64,000 nucleotides of DNA, from contig JANQPP010000211.1 in the NCBI GenBank assembly GCA_028289405.1, positions 1-64,000 on the forward strand, written 5' to 3'. The stretch is from Pirellulales bacterium (GTDB lineage Bacteria; Planctomycetota; Planctomycetia; Pirellulales; JANQPP01). Below are positions 54,927-64,000 of the stretch, piece by piece. The position numbers and the translations under genes were made by a program. The first letter of the stretch is position 1, and every line of letters begins with the position of its first letter. The notes below the pieces were generated by a model. It saw nothing but the letters and a program-made list of their open reading frames with translations. It was not told where the DNA came from and made no database searches.

Positions 54927-56623
54927 ACGCCGACGCCGCGATCTCGACGCCCTTGGACGGGGAAAAAGATGCCCCCGATACTTCCGCCGGCTTCTGGAGC
55001 CGAGTGGACGCCGTGCTGGATTGGTGCGGGGACCGCCTGAACCCCCTGCTGGTCAAAGAGACGCGGCAAGCTCTCAAGAGCAAACAGTTCATCGTGACTT
55101 TTTCGCTCGTGTTGGGGTGCGTTTGGTTTTGGTCGATGTTCGGTATCGCCATGATGGGAACGGATGCCTTTTACGGCGCCAGTGGGGCAGACATGTTCTT
55201 CGGATATATCTGCGTGCTGGCATTCCCTTTGACGGTCGTGGTTCCTTTCAGCGCTTTTCGTTCCCTGGCTGCTGAGCGGGAAGATCGCACGTACGAACTG
55301 CTGGCCATCACCACGCTGACTTCGCGGAAGGTCATCGCCGGAAAGCTGGGCAGCGCCATCGTGCAGATGCTGGTTTACTTTTCGGCCATCGTCCCCTGCC
55401 TGGCGTTCACCTACCTGCTGCGGGGCATCGACATCCTCGTGATCGCCATGATCCTGTTCTACTATTTCTTCACCTCGTTGGCGTTGGCAATGATCGCGCT
55501 GTTCGTGGCGACGCTCACCGAACAACGGCACTGGCAGATCGCCTTGAGCGTGTTGTTGGTGGCGGGGCTGATGTTCGTGTTCTTCGGGTCGCTTGGATTG
55601 ACCACTCAACTGGCCTACGAGGTGTGGCCATTTTCCGAATGGGAATTCTGGGCCGCCAACGCGGGGATGCTGACCGCTTACGTGGGCTATTTCGCGTTGA
55701 TCTTTTTGGCTGCGGCAGCCCAACTCACTTTCGCGGCGGAGAATCGCTCCACCGCTCTCCGCTGCGTGATGTTGCTGCATCAAATGGCGTGGGCTGGATG
55801 GATGTTCTGGGTGGCCTTCGCCGTCGCGCCCGGTGGAAGATACTCTCCGGGACTGATCGTGTTTTCCCTCGGCTTGAGCGCCCATTGGTTCCTGATGGGT
55901 GCCATGATGGCCGGTGAATCCCCGCACCTTTCCCCGCGCGTGCAACGGAACTTGCCGCAAACTTTTTTGGGCCGCATGTTTTTTACCTGGTTTCATCCAG
56001 GTCCTGGCACGGGATTCGGGTTTGCCCTCACTTCGCTGGCCACGGGAATCGGCTTGGGAGCTTTGCTGTTAATCGCGCGGAGCGCTAACGAAACCGGCAA
56101 TCTGTCGGCTCTGCTCTTCCTCGATACGGCCACAGGTTCGCAAATAGACCACGTGATGGCTTTGGCGGGCAGCATCGTGGCCGTGAGCCACGTCGGCATC
56201 TACCTGGGGTTAGGCCGTTTTCTCGTCCGTTTCGTGCGAAAGTTCACGGAGCCCTCGATCTTGATCTCCCTGCTGCTGCACGTGGTCTTGGTCGCCGTCG
56301 GGACGGCCGCGCCGCTAACCATCCAGTGGACGTTGTACCCCAATGACTACGGTTACTCTGCTTGGCAGCTTTTCAATCCGTTTTGGACATTGGGCGAGCT
56401 TTTCAGTAGATGGCAAGGGAATGCGCATGTTCCTCTGATGCTGACCGTGTTGCCGCTGTTGGCGGTGGGACTGACGCTGGCGCAATTGCCAGGATTGTTC
56501 AAGGAGTTGCATTACGTACGGATTCCCAAGCCGCTCCGTGTCTCGGAGGAGGATGAAGAATTGCACAAGCGGCGGCATCCTCCGCCACCCCCTACCAAGA
56601 AAAACCCCTGGGACGACGAATAA
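54923..56623 (+). CDS. ABC transporter permease (first of two)
   Basis: A 566-residue membrane protein with about twelve hydrophobic helices, partner of the ATPase it overlaps by four bases. The early NPLLVKETRQALKSKQFIVT and the segment AEREDRTYELLAITTLTSRK are typical for ABC-2-type permeases of the GldF/NosY kind. The C-terminus is charged, ending in a Pro-rich HPPPPPTKKNPWDDE. The exported substrate is unknown. Confidence 0.88.
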   Translation: MNADAAISTPLDGEKDAPDTSAGFWSRVDAVLDWCGDRLNPLLVKETRQALKSKQFIVTFSLVLGCVWFWSMFGIAMMGTDAFYGASGADMFFGYICVLAFPLTVVVPFSAFRSLAAEREDRTYELLAITTLTSRKVIAGKLGSAIVQMLVYFSAIVPCLAFTYLLRGIDILVIAMILFYYFFTSLALAMIALFVATLTEQRHWQIALSVLLVAGLMFVFFGSLGLTTQLAYEVWPFSEWEFWAANAGMLTAYVGYFALIFLAAAAQLTFAAENRSTALRCVMLLHQMAWAGWMFWVAFAVAPGGRYSPGLIVFSLGLSAHWFLMGAMMAGESPHLSPRVQRNLPQTFLGRMFFTWFHPGPGTGFGFALTSLATGIGLGALLLIARSANETGNLSALLFLDTATGSQIDHVMALAGSIVAVSHVGIYLGLGRFLVRFVRKFTEPSILISLLLHVVLVAVGTAAPLTIQWTLYPNDYGYSAWQLFNPFWTLGELFSRWQGNAHVPLMLTVLPLLAVGLTLAQLPGLFKELHYVRIPKPLRVSEEDEELHKRRHPPPPPTKKNPWDDE

Positions 56624-56676
56624 CCGCTAGCCTCCGCTTCCGCCATCCTCCACAGCAGGTCCCTCGGAGAGTTTCT

Positions 56677-57603
56677 ATGCCCGCCACGGTCGAATTGCAT
56701 CAAGTCACGAAAACGTATGGCCCGCATGTCGCGGTCGATGCCCTGGATTGGACGATTCCCGAAGGTTCCATCTGCGGTTTTATTGGGCCGAATGGCTCCG
56801 GCAAAACCACCACGCTCCGCCTGATTCTGAGGATTCTGTATGCCGACCGGGGCCAGATCCGTGTGTTTGGACAAGACCAGGGTACGACGGCGGACGACCG
56901 TGTGGGATATCTGCCCGAGGAGCGCGGGCTCTACAAGAAAATGAAGGTCCGCGATCTTCTGCGGTTCTTTGCCCGCTTGAAAGGGCGGCACGATGCATCG
57001 GCCGACATTGCCAAGTGGCTGGAACGATTCGGGCTTTCCGAATGGGCCGACAAAAAAGTGGAGGCGCTTTCCAAGGGCATGTCCCAAAAGGTGCAGTTCA
57101 TCGCCGCCGTGGCGGCCCGGCCTCGGCTGTTGATTCTCGATGAGCCCTTTAGCGGACTCGATCCGGTGAATACCCGGGTCATCGAGGATGCCGTGCTTGA
57201 TCTGCGAAAAGAGGGCATTACCGTCATTTTCTCCACTCACGACATGGAGACCGCAGAGGACCTCTGCGACACGATCTGCATGATCTATCGAGGACGGAAA
57301 GTTCTCGATGGCAATATGGAAGAGATCGGCCAAAAGTACGGCCAGAAGATCGTTCGCCTGCAAACCGAGGCTTCCCCCGAGGCATGCCAAACGCTGCCGG
57401 GTGTGGCCAGCTGCCGGAGCCAGGGCGTGTACCAAGAACTACAATTGGCCGATCAGACCGATCCACAAGCACTCTTGAAGATGATTTTGGAGAACCACGC
57501 CGTGCGTCACTTTGAAATCGTGCGGCCTCGGCTGCGGGATATCTTTTTGCGCCTAGCGGGTCCCGAAAGCCACGAAGCGGAGGAGATCACGCATCATGTC
57601 TAA
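56677..57603 (+). CDS. ABC transporter ATP-binding protein (second of two)
   Basis: A 308-residue ABC ATPase of the NatA type: Walker A GPNGSGKTT, signature LSKGMSQKVQFIAAV, Walker B LLILDEPFSGLDPV, and a C-terminal domain (EASPEACQTLPGVASC) of about 80 residues common in these ATPases. It lies 53 bases after the first permease gene and overlaps the second by 8 bases. Confidence 0.94.
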   Translation: MPATVELHQVTKTYGPHVAVDALDWTIPEGSICGFIGPNGSGKTTTLRLILRILYADRGQIRVFGQDQGTTADDRVGYLPEERGLYKKMKVRDLLRFFARLKGRHDASADIAKWLERFGLSEWADKKVEALSKGMSQKVQFIAAVAARPRLLILDEPFSGLDPVNTRVIEDAVLDLRKEGITVIFSTHDMETAEDLCDTICMIYRGRKVLDGNMEEIGQKYGQKIVRLQTEASPEACQTLPGVASCRSQGVYQELQLADQTDPQALLKMILENHAVRHFEIVRPRLRDIFLRLAGPESHEAEEITHHV

Positions 57604-58906
57604 GAGTCTGGTGATTGCCGGTCGTGAATTCCACGCCACCGTGGGATCGAAGTCTTTTGTTATCGGGCTGGCCATCATGCCCGTGATCATCGTCGGTTCC
57701 ATCGCCTTGCAGCATTACGCGCGGGACCGCATCGACGTTTCGGATAAGCGAATCGTCATCGCCGACGCCACGGGCAAGCTGTGGGAACCGCTGCGGCAAG
57801 CGGCGGAAGCTCACAACACGGCACAGGAAACGGTCCCGGAGGGCGAGCCACGGGAGTCGCGTTATCTGCTGGAACTGGCTTCTACGGGGACACTCGACGA
57901 CGAAACGAGGTTGAAACTGTCCGACCAAGTACGGGCGGGAGAGCTTTATGCTTTTGTCGAATTGCCGGCGGAGCTTTTGGATTCTCCCACGGCGGCCACT
58001 CTTCCGCCCGCACCAAGATTTTATTCACTGAGCCGGATCACCAGCCCGCCCCGCCGTTGGCTGGAGCAGCGGATCTCCGGTGCCCTACGAACTCAACGTT
58101 TCCAGGCGGCGGGGCTCGATCCCGACGTCGTGGCGCGGCTGAACATGCCCGTCCGTTTTGAAACATTGGAACCGTTCGAGCGTAGCGCTTCGGGTGAATT
58201 GCGGGAACCTGAAAGGCAAGACCGCGAAACGGCTCTGTTCGTGCCCATGGGGGCCATGATGCTGATGGTGATTTCCATTTTCATGACCGCGCAAGGATTG
58301 GTACAGAGTGTCGTGGAGGAAAAGCAATTACGCATCGCGGAAGTGCTCATGGGCTCGGTGAATCCCACGCAACTGATGGCCGGCAAACTGCTTGGCAACG
58401 TGGGAGCTTCACTCGTGATGGTCACGGTCTACTTGTCCGGGGGTATTGGCCTGGCCTGGTACTACGAGAGCCTGGATATCGTGCCGCTACATCTATTGGG
58501 ATGGTTTTTTGTGTATCAGGTGTTGGCCGTGCTGCTATTTGGCTCCATCTTCGTGGCCATTGGCGCGGCTTGCTCCAACATGAGCGAAACGCAAAACCTG
58601 ATGCTGCCCGTGATGCTATTGGCGATGCTGCCGATGTTCATCTGGTTCAACGTGCTTCAGGACCCGCTGAGCCAATTCGCCGTGGCCGCTTCGCTGTTCC
58701 CCACGGCCACGCCTTTCCTCATGATTTTGCGGCAAGCGGCCAGCCCGGCGATTCCGCTGTGGCAGCCGCTCTTGGGAATCTCGCTCGTGCTGGTCGCGAC
58801 GGCGGTGGTGGTGTTCCTGGCGGGGCGGGTGTTCCGGGTGGGCATCTTGTCCCAGGGCAAGGCACCTTCTCTCGCGGAATTGGCTACTTGGATGGCGCGG
58901 GGATAG
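57596..58906 (+). CDS. ABC transporter permease (second of two), NatB-like
   Basis: A 436-residue ABC-2 permease. After the first helix (GSKSFVIGLAIMPVIIVGSI) comes a large extracytoplasmic domain of about 200 residues, then QSVVEEKQLRIAEVLMGSVN, PTQLMAGKLLGNVGASLV and five more helices. This layout is that of NatB-type exporters, which move sodium or other small molecules; the substrate here is open. ATG overlaps the ATPase gene. It is the last gene of the cluster. Confidence 0.92.
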   Translation: MSKSLVIAGREFHATVGSKSFVIGLAIMPVIIVGSIALQHYARDRIDVSDKRIVIADATGKLWEPLRQAAEAHNTAQETVPEGEPRESRYLLELASTGTLDDETRLKLSDQVRAGELYAFVELPAELLDSPTAATLPPAPRFYSLSRITSPPRRWLEQRISGALRTQRFQAAGLDPDVVARLNMPVRFETLEPFERSASGELREPERQDRETALFVPMGAMMLMVISIFMTAQGLVQSVVEEKQLRIAEVLMGSVNPTQLMAGKLLGNVGASLVMVTVYLSGGIGLAWYYESLDIVPLHLLGWFFVYQVLAVLLFGSIFVAIGAACSNMSETQNLMLPVMLLAMLPMFIWFNVLQDPLSQFAVAASLFPTATPFLMILRQAASPAIPLWQPLLGISLVLVATAVVVFLAGRVFRVGILSQGKAPSLAELATWMARG

Positions 58907-58998
58907 TGTGTATGGCACGGACGTTTAGCCTCTACGGCGTGGGGATTCACGGGCTTCAACAGCGAAAATGCCGCGAATCGCAACACATTCGATCGCTC

Positions 58999-59063
58999 AA
59001 AAAAACAAGGCCCTTCCATCCCCCTCTCCACGATTTCGCGGAGCCATGGGATAAAAGGGCTTT
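58999..59063 (-). terminator. Rho-independent terminator of the cytochrome gene
   Basis: AAGGCCCTT (59007-59015) pairs with AAGGGCTTT (59055-59063) over nine bases with one G-T pair and a loop of 39 bases. On the minus strand the stem is followed, after one base, by seven T residues. It lies 28 bases after the cytochrome stop. The plus-strand ABC cluster ends just before it. Confidence 0.75.
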
Positions 59064-59090
59064 GCCTGATAGCCGTTAATCCTCTGGAGA

Positions 59091-59474
59091 CTAATCCTTG
59101 GGCTTGTGAGCCTTGTGGCAGCCAGCGCAACTGGTAGCCTTGCCCAGCGCCTTCATGGCATCTTCACGTCCCACCAAGACTTTGGCCGCGGCGACGACGG
59201 TAGCGGCGGTGCGCTGTTCCCATTCCTTGGCGTCGCCGACGGGGGCTTCGCTTTCCGTGAGGCTCACGTAGAGGTCGAGCAGTTCCTTTTTCTCCGCGTC
59301 CGAGGCGGAACCGGCCTTCACCTTCTTCAGGATGCCATCCTTGCCATGCGCCAGTTTCATGACGTCACTAATCGAATGTTTGGGCTTCTCCGCCAGGCGC
59401 GCGGCCCCGAAAGCGGCTCCCATCCCCAGAGTCATGACGCCGATCGCCGCCAAGATAAGTCCCGTTCTGCGCAT
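59091..59474 (-). CDS. Small exported c-type cytochrome
   Basis: A 127-residue protein with a signal peptide (RRTGLILAAIGVMTLGMGAAF) and one heme-binding motif, C116-A-G-C119-H120, close to the C-terminus. A helical body before a C-terminal CxxCH is the layout of class II cytochromes (cytochrome c'-like), where the heme sits at the end of a four-helix bundle. It would act in the periplasm as an electron carrier or ligand binder. A terminator follows. No partner oxidase is adjacent. Confidence 0.88.
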   Translation of the reverse strand: MRRTGLILAAIGVMTLGMGAAFGAARLAEKPKHSISDVMKLAHGKDGILKKVKAGSASDAEKKELLDLYVSLTESEAPVGDAKEWEQRTAATVVAAAKVLVGREDAMKALGKATSCAGCHKAHKPKD

Positions 59475-60088
59475 GTGTTACTCCCCATTCTTTTGCATGA
59501 ATTTGGATTCGGGTCCAACCTGCGGTTGGTTCTCGATGGCTAATGTAGTTTCGCCAATCCGCAAACGCAACGCGATCGGTCATGAATTCGCCCGGCGGCA
59601 AAGCGGCCAAGATATGCCGTGTCCCAAGGTGTCCCCTCAAGTCTTGAAGCCTGTTTCCACGATTTTCTTTTTCGGGAGAGCGTGGATTTTTCGCGCTCCC
59701 CTGGACGAATTTTGTCGCCTAAAAAGTAGGACCCGACCGGCAAGGCTGGCTGCCTCTCGCATTCCGACGACCAAAATAGCCGATTGAGACGCGGTCGTAA
59801 CCAGCCGTTGGTAGAGTGTTTACGACGCAGATTCGGCAGGCAGAGGCTAGACCAATGCGATTCGCCGATGCTGCAAGGCGGGCATTCAGTTTGCCCAATG
59901 CGTGTATGCGGGGCAGGAAGGATCAACGTTGCATGGCGGGCGATCGGACTGAACCTGTGATTTTTTTAGGTGTCTATCCTATGCACAATGGTTGACATAC
60001 CCCTGCTTCCTTGGAAAAAGTAAATAGAGCCGTCGTTCGCATGTTCATTTCTCGCGAGCGTCGAGATAATTTGTGGGAGGGCTTCGCG
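59475..60088. other. Intergenic stretch upstream of the cytochrome
   Basis: About 610 bases without a convincing gene. Open frames on both strands have no recognisable content. A TTGACA hexamer at 59992-59997, 90 bases before the next gene, could be a -35 element, but no -10 box at a normal spacing was seen. Confidence 0.4.
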
Positions 60089-60307
60089 ATGCAAGACAAA
60101 GCACCAGAATCCAATCGCGAAAAGTGTTTCTCCCCTTCTTCATTGTTGGGTGAAATGGCTCTACCAGAGCGGGAGTTGCAAGCGTTCGACCGTTGGATGG
60201 ACGAATCCCTCGACGAACTTGTCGAGCGGTGGGTCGACCTCGCCGCACCGGCTGCCGCCTTACATGAACGGCACTCGGCCGGTCGCGATTCGCTGCCCGC
60301 CGCTTGA
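60089..60307 (+). CDS. Short acidic hypothetical protein
   Basis: A 72-residue protein with no signal peptide or transmembrane helix. The middle is helical and amphipathic: ELQAFDRWMDESLDELVERW. The ATG is preceded by GGGAGGG at seven bases, the best ribosome-binding site in this stretch; upstream in-frame starts at 60041 and 60011 lack one. The function is unknown. Confidence 0.55.
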   Translation: MQDKAPESNREKCFSPSSLLGEMALPERELQAFDRWMDESLDELVERWVDLAAPAAALHERHSAGRDSLPAA

Positions 60308-60789
60308 GCCTCGTGGCAAGTCCTTGCCTCCGTGCCCTCTCCCTCGCGTCAACGATGCCCGCGACCGCCATAGCCTATGGCATCGCTCTCGGTGGCAGCC
60401 AGTTTTCTTCGGCGCCATATTTCGAGCACGAAAAGATTCGGGAAGGACTGTCTCGGATCGTATCGCTTTAGCTTCGAATTTTGGCCTGCCACCGATTCCT
60501 GGTAGGCGGGCACCTCCCGACGGTTTTGAGACATCCAACGAATCGCGAACGCGAACTGAGGATGTCTCTTTCCTGCAAAACGACTATCCTGCGCTTGGCA
60601 TGACACTCGGGATTACGTCAAAATCGCGGATTTCGTGTTTGCGGCGGAAGCGCCGTTCGTAATCAACATCCGGCTTGGAGTGCCCTCCGAACGAATTCCG
60701 AGAATAACGATAGTGTGCCTGCCTGATGCTCGATTCCGCGGGCAAGGCGAGACTCAGCCGGAATAGACTAGTTTGCATCGAGGATTAGC
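60308..60789. other. Intergenic stretch, nothing recognised
   Basis: About 480 bases between the short acidic protein and the AsmA-like gene. No gene, repeat or hairpin of note was found on either strand. Confidence 0.4.
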
Positions 60790-63700
60790 GTGTCCAATTC
60801 AGGCCGATTTCGAGAAATACGCAAGCCTCGCAAAAGAAGGCGACTGGTCATCATCTCCGTGGCAGGGCTCATCGTCACACTTGCCTTGCCTTGGGTGTTG
60901 GCCTCCTCATTGGCTCGACCGTGGATTTCTGGAATCGCCAGCCGAGGGATTCGTGGCCAAATCTCTTGGGACCGGCTGTCTTTAGGCTGGTTCGCCCCGC
61001 TGCAACTGGAAAAAATCACCGTGACCGATGCCGAGAGGGGCATCGTCATGGAGGCTGAGCATCTCGAGACGGAGAAGGGAATTTGGAGCTGGCTGCTGCG
61101 TTCGCAAGATTGCGGCACCATTCGGCTGGTGCGGCCCACGCTGCATGTCCACTCCCACGAAAACGGCACCAATGTGCAAGACTTGTTGCTTGAAGATGAC
61201 GATGAAAGCGACCCAACGGATGTGGCTTCGTCCGAAGGAGGGCAGTTCCTGCGTTTGGAAATCATCGACGCGACGGTTGCCTGGCAGGAAGCGTCTTCGT
61301 CCACACCTTGGACGCTGAACCACCTTCACGCGGTTTACGAGCAAGTTCCGGGGAACGAAGCGAAGCAATCCCTGCGGGTTCGTGTTCCCGCACGGAGCGA
61401 ACCCCAGGCAGAAATGTTGGCCCTGGACTGCGAGTTCACTTCCTCTCTCGCGGGCACCCCCGGTCAGTTTGGTGAGGGGCGAGTGAAATGCCGCGATTTT
61501 CCTCTGGCACACCTCGCGCCTTGGTTGAGCGGCTTTGATGCAAGCGCCTCGAATCAGGGCACCTTGGAGGGTGTCGCGGACGTGCGGTGGGAATGGCCGG
61601 CAGCGGGAACGCCCAAAGTGCAATTGGCGCTCGACACGCGTCTCACCGACCTACGCTTGGAATCCACATCGTTGGGGCCCGAGCCTATATCCTTGGCGGA
61701 TGTGCGGGCCTCCGTCGAAGGAGAATTCGGCCAAAACTTGATCGCGCTGCGGCGGCTCGACATCTCCAGCGGGTTGGGCGATGCCCGGCTGGAAGGCGAA
61801 GTGGCGCTCATGTGGGACAGCCTACAAGAAATGGCCCGTCAACTTTCCCAGCAGGAATTCTCCGTGACGGGCAGTGTGGATGTCGCCAAAGTCTTGCAGG
61901 CGTTTCCACAAGCCGTCCCATTACACGAGGAGGTTTCCCTCACAGGTGGTCAAGCGGAATGGCATTGGCGGAACGGATTGGACAACGAGCAATTCCGCAG
62001 CCAACTTCGCTTGAACGTGCGCGATCTGGTCGCGGAACAGCGCGGCCAGGAATGGTCGTGGCAAGATCCCTTGGATCTGAACGCTTCGTTGGCTGCGTCA
62101 GGAAAGGACGATTACCAGGTTCGCGTGCAGTTTCGCTCGTCCATAGCCCAAGGCGACTGCCAGGGCACGATGGAAGACGGCTTCGCGGCCATCGAATACG
62201 ATCTGCGAAATCTTCACGCGGAATTGCGGCGGTTTGTCGATCTCGAAGGTTGGAATCTCGCCGGTAAGGGAAATCTGGACGTGCGGTGGCGAGCCGGCCC
62301 CTCACAAAACACGCAAATCAAAATGGCGGGGACCTTGCGGGAGTTGGCTTTCGGATCCGATGCGGATCCTACGTGGAGCGAGTCCTATGTTCAGTATTCT
62401 GGAGAGGCCAATCTCCGGGCGAACACGGACAGCACATCCCCTTGGGAATCCATTTCCGTGTCGCTGGAAACGTCGCACGAGACATGGCAAGTCTCGTATC
62501 CGGCTGATCATCAAACGGACACAGCCAGCACTTCTTGGCCGCTGCGCGTCACGTGGCGAGGCGACTTGGCAAGTTGGTCGCGAGCCAACCGCGAAGCATG
62601 GCTCCCCGACGGTTGGGAACTTCGCGGCACGGGCCGAGGCGAGGGACGGCTACTGCTCGGCGAAAAGATCCAGCGCGTCGAGGATCTCCGCGTGGACATC
62701 GAGAACCTGCAAATGGGCAAACCTGGCTCTCAGATTAGCGAACCGCGAGTGGTCTTACAGGCAAATCTGTCGTGGAACGGCGAGACAAACGGACTCCGAA
62801 TCGGTCCATGCAGTCTGAATTCGCGACAGGCCAAGCTCCAAGCGGAGGATATTCAGCTTGCTTTCGCGGAACATCGCACCACGGTCGCGGGCAACGCCGG
62901 TTTCGAATGCGATCGCGAATTCCTACAGCGTTTGTTGGGGATAGAGGACTCGAATTCGAGTTCGCAGGATCGGATTGTCTGCCAACTCTCCTTCCGCCCT
63001 GGGGAAGACATTACGCAAATCAATCTGGCCGCATCGACGCAAGATTCGGAAGTGCAATCAGGGGGCAGTTCGCAGGCAGCGGATACTCCATCTTTGGACG
63101 CTCGCCTAACGGCGGAAGCCCGTTGGCGTCATGCCACGCAAGACTTGGAAATCGCCTCCCTGCAATGGGAGAGCCGTCCGGCGCGGGCCACGCTTGCCGG
63201 AGAGATTCGGGACTTGTCCGGAGAACCGCAAGTGGCCATCCAAGGTGAATTGAGCTACGACGTCCAAGAATTGATGGCTTACTTGCCCACAGGTTGGCGT
63301 GAAAACGTGCGTTTCACCGGACGTCATGCCTACCCGTTTCGCTTGCACGGCTCCCTCCCCTCATCGTCATCGAATGGTGTGAATGCCGCGGGTAAGTCAT
63401 TCACCGAGGAACCTTGGTTGTCGCGGCTCGCTGGCGACTTCCAAATCGGCTGGCAAAACGGAGTGCTGTTTGGACTTCCCTTGGGCGAGACCGTCCTGCG
63501 TACACAGTTAGCCGATGGACACCTCGTCTGGGAGCGGACGCGAATTCCGATCAGCGAAGGAAACTTGCACTGGGATGCTGCCTTGCGTCTGGTGCCGACG
63601 CCCAGAGAGCTTACCGTGGCCCGGGGACCACTCGTGGAACGGGTCCGCATCACCCCGCAAGCGTGCTCCGCCGGCTTGCAATACATCGCTCCGTTACTGG

Positions 63701-64000
63701 CTCAAGCCACGTCGGCGGAAGGAACATTCTCGTTGGACCTTGCGGAATGCCGCATCCCCTGGCAAGACCCCGCTCAGGGATCCCTCTCGGGGCAATTGAC
63801 GATTCATCGTGCCGAAGTCCGCCCGGGCCCCCTGGCGAGGGAAATCATGCTCTTGGCGGAACAAGTACGTGGGCTCACTCGAGGGCGTCCCTTGGAGGAT
63901 CTGCTCGAACCGTCCGCGCGACCCTTGCTGACCATCGACGACGAAACGACGGAATTCGCCATGGCCGAGGGCCGCGTCTACCACCGTGGATTCACCGTCG
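60790..64000 (+). CDS. AsmA/TamB-like large envelope protein, 3' end beyond window
   Basis: The frame is open from GTG 60790 to the window end without a stop: at least 1070 residues. A basic N-terminus is followed by one transmembrane helix (LVIISVAGLIVTLALPWVLA) and then a very long, mostly beta-rich region with repeats of short amphipathic strands, such as LSLGWFAPLQLEKITVTDAE, GTIRLVRPTLHVHSH and LDISSGLGDARLEGEVAL. This is the pattern of AsmA/TamB/YhdP-type proteins, which span the envelope as beta-rich grooves and carry lipids or help outer-membrane assembly. GAGGA precedes the GTG by five bases. The family assignment rests on architecture, not on a specific motif. Confidence 0.8.
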   Translation, partial: MSNSGRFREIRKPRKRRRLVIISVAGLIVTLALPWVLASSLARPWISGIASRGIRGQISWDRLSLGWFAPLQLEKITVTDAERGIVMEAEHLETEKGIWSWLLRSQDCGTIRLVRPTLHVHSHENGTNVQDLLLEDDDESDPTDVASSEGGQFLRLEIIDATVAWQEASSSTPWTLNHLHAVYEQVPGNEAKQSLRVRVPARSEPQAEMLALDCEFTSSLAGTPGQFGEGRVKCRDFPLAHLAPWLSGFDASASNQGTLEGVADVRWEWPAAGTPKVQLALDTRLTDLRLESTSLGPEPISLADVRASVEGEFGQNLIALRRLDISSGLGDARLEGEVALMWDSLQEMARQLSQQEFSVTGSVDVAKVLQAFPQAVPLHEEVSLTGGQAEWHWRNGLDNEQFRSQLRLNVRDLVAEQRGQEWSWQDPLDLNASLAASGKDDYQVRVQFRSSIAQGDCQGTMEDGFAAIEYDLRNLHAELRRFVDLEGWNLAGKGNLDVRWRAGPSQNTQIKMAGTLRELAFGSDADPTWSESYVQYSGEANLRANTDSTSPWESISVSLETSHETWQVSYPADHQTDTASTSWPLRVTWRGDLASWSRANREAWLPDGWELRGTGRGEGRLLLGEKIQRVEDLRVDIENLQMGKPGSQISEPRVVLQANLSWNGETNGLRIGPCSLNSRQAKLQAEDIQLAFAEHRTTVAGNAGFECDREFLQRLLGIEDSNSSSQDRIVCQLSFRPGEDITQINLAASTQDSEVQSGGSSQAADTPSLDARLTAEARWRHATQDLEIASLQWESRPARATLAGEIRDLSGEPQVAIQGELSYDVQELMAYLPTGWRENVRFTGRHAYPFRLHGSLPSSSSNGVNAAGKSFTEEPWLSRLAGDFQIGWQNGVLFGLPLGETVLRTQLADGHLVWERTRIPISEGNLHWDAALRLVPTPRELTVARGPLVERVRITPQACSAGLQYIAPLLAQATSAEGTFSLDLAECRIPWQDPAQGSLSGQLTIHRAEVRPGPLAREIMLLAEQVRGLTRGRPLEDLLEPSARPLLTIDDETTEFAMAEGRVYHRGFTV

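Noticed and set aside
54860..55996. Minus-strand frame of 378 codons across an ABC permease
   Set aside because: It lies antisense to a permease with clear membrane helices and has low-complexity His/Gln-rich content without homology.
59992..60026. TTGACA with TAAATA as a sigma-70 promoter
   Set aside because: The spacing is about 23 bases, too long for a standard promoter.
60150..60662. Plus-strand frame of 170 codons after the short acidic protein
   Set aside because: It overlaps the better-supported short gene and reads as Arg/Pro/Ser-rich noise.

Overview
The window looks like chromosomal DNA of a planctomycete (Planctomycetota, probably Pirellulales-like). The pointers are a DUF1501/DUF1800 pair, a DUF1559 pseudopilin with an H-X9-DG C-terminus, secreted giants with the planctomycete N-terminal 'LEPxxLLA'-type signal, an ECF sigma factor of the planctomycete TIGR02999-like type beside a Ser/Thr kinase, and a BlaI/M56 pair. 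No rRNA or tRNA gene and no CRISPR array was seen.

Layout. 1-3.6 kb: a partial unknown gene, a secreted 'CPFC' protein and a prepilin-peptidase-like membrane protein that lacks the second catalytic aspartate. 3.7-7.7 kb: a metal-homeostasis island with a His-rich protein, an SmtB/CzrA-type ArsR sensor, a ZIP transporter, a Fur-family regulator and a DmeF-like CDF exporter; two TGCAA/TTGCA palindromes lie between the divergent ArsR and ZIP genes. 7.7-8.4 kb: two decayed IS5-family relics. 8.6-13.75 kb: an RTX calcium-binding protein with a strong terminator, divergent from an ECF sigma factor that directly abuts a Ser/Thr kinase-STAND ATPase. 13.9-18.4 kb: a collapsed IS630 relic, DinB, a small secreted protein and a BlaI-M56 peptidase pair with palindromes upstream. 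18.6-27.7 kb: UxaA-type dehydratase, DUF1501/DUF1800 and a third secreted protein on one strand, a pseudopilin, a lone hisH and a secreted alpha/beta hydrolase.

27.7-36.4 kb is one 2895-residue secreted protein: beta-helix-like repeats, CARDB, TIG, RHS/YD repeats, a DUF7619-like region and a dockerin. 36.4-37.4 kb is non-coding with a clear inverted repeat and local hairpins. 37.4-43.9 kb is housekeeping: rpsU, an SDR, an M24 peptidase, accB-accC, a PPi-type phosphofructokinase and a lipoprotein. 44-50 kb: an unknown Tat protein, an NtrC-type regulator, and a ruined bacteriophytochrome locus in which the first part of a heme oxygenase (bphO) is joined directly to the second half of a phytochrome GAF domain; the kinase and receiver parts survive.

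51.4-58.9 kb is a tightly coupled run of two ABC exporters with a small membrane protein and a 770-residue membrane-anchored protein. 59-64 kb holds a small c-type cytochrome with a terminator, a short protein, and a large AsmA/TamB-like protein that runs off the window end. The most unusual signals are the phytochrome/heme-oxygenase fusion, the protease-like protein without its active-site aspartate, the sigma factor-kinase-RTX locus, and the RHS giant without a recognisable toxin tip.
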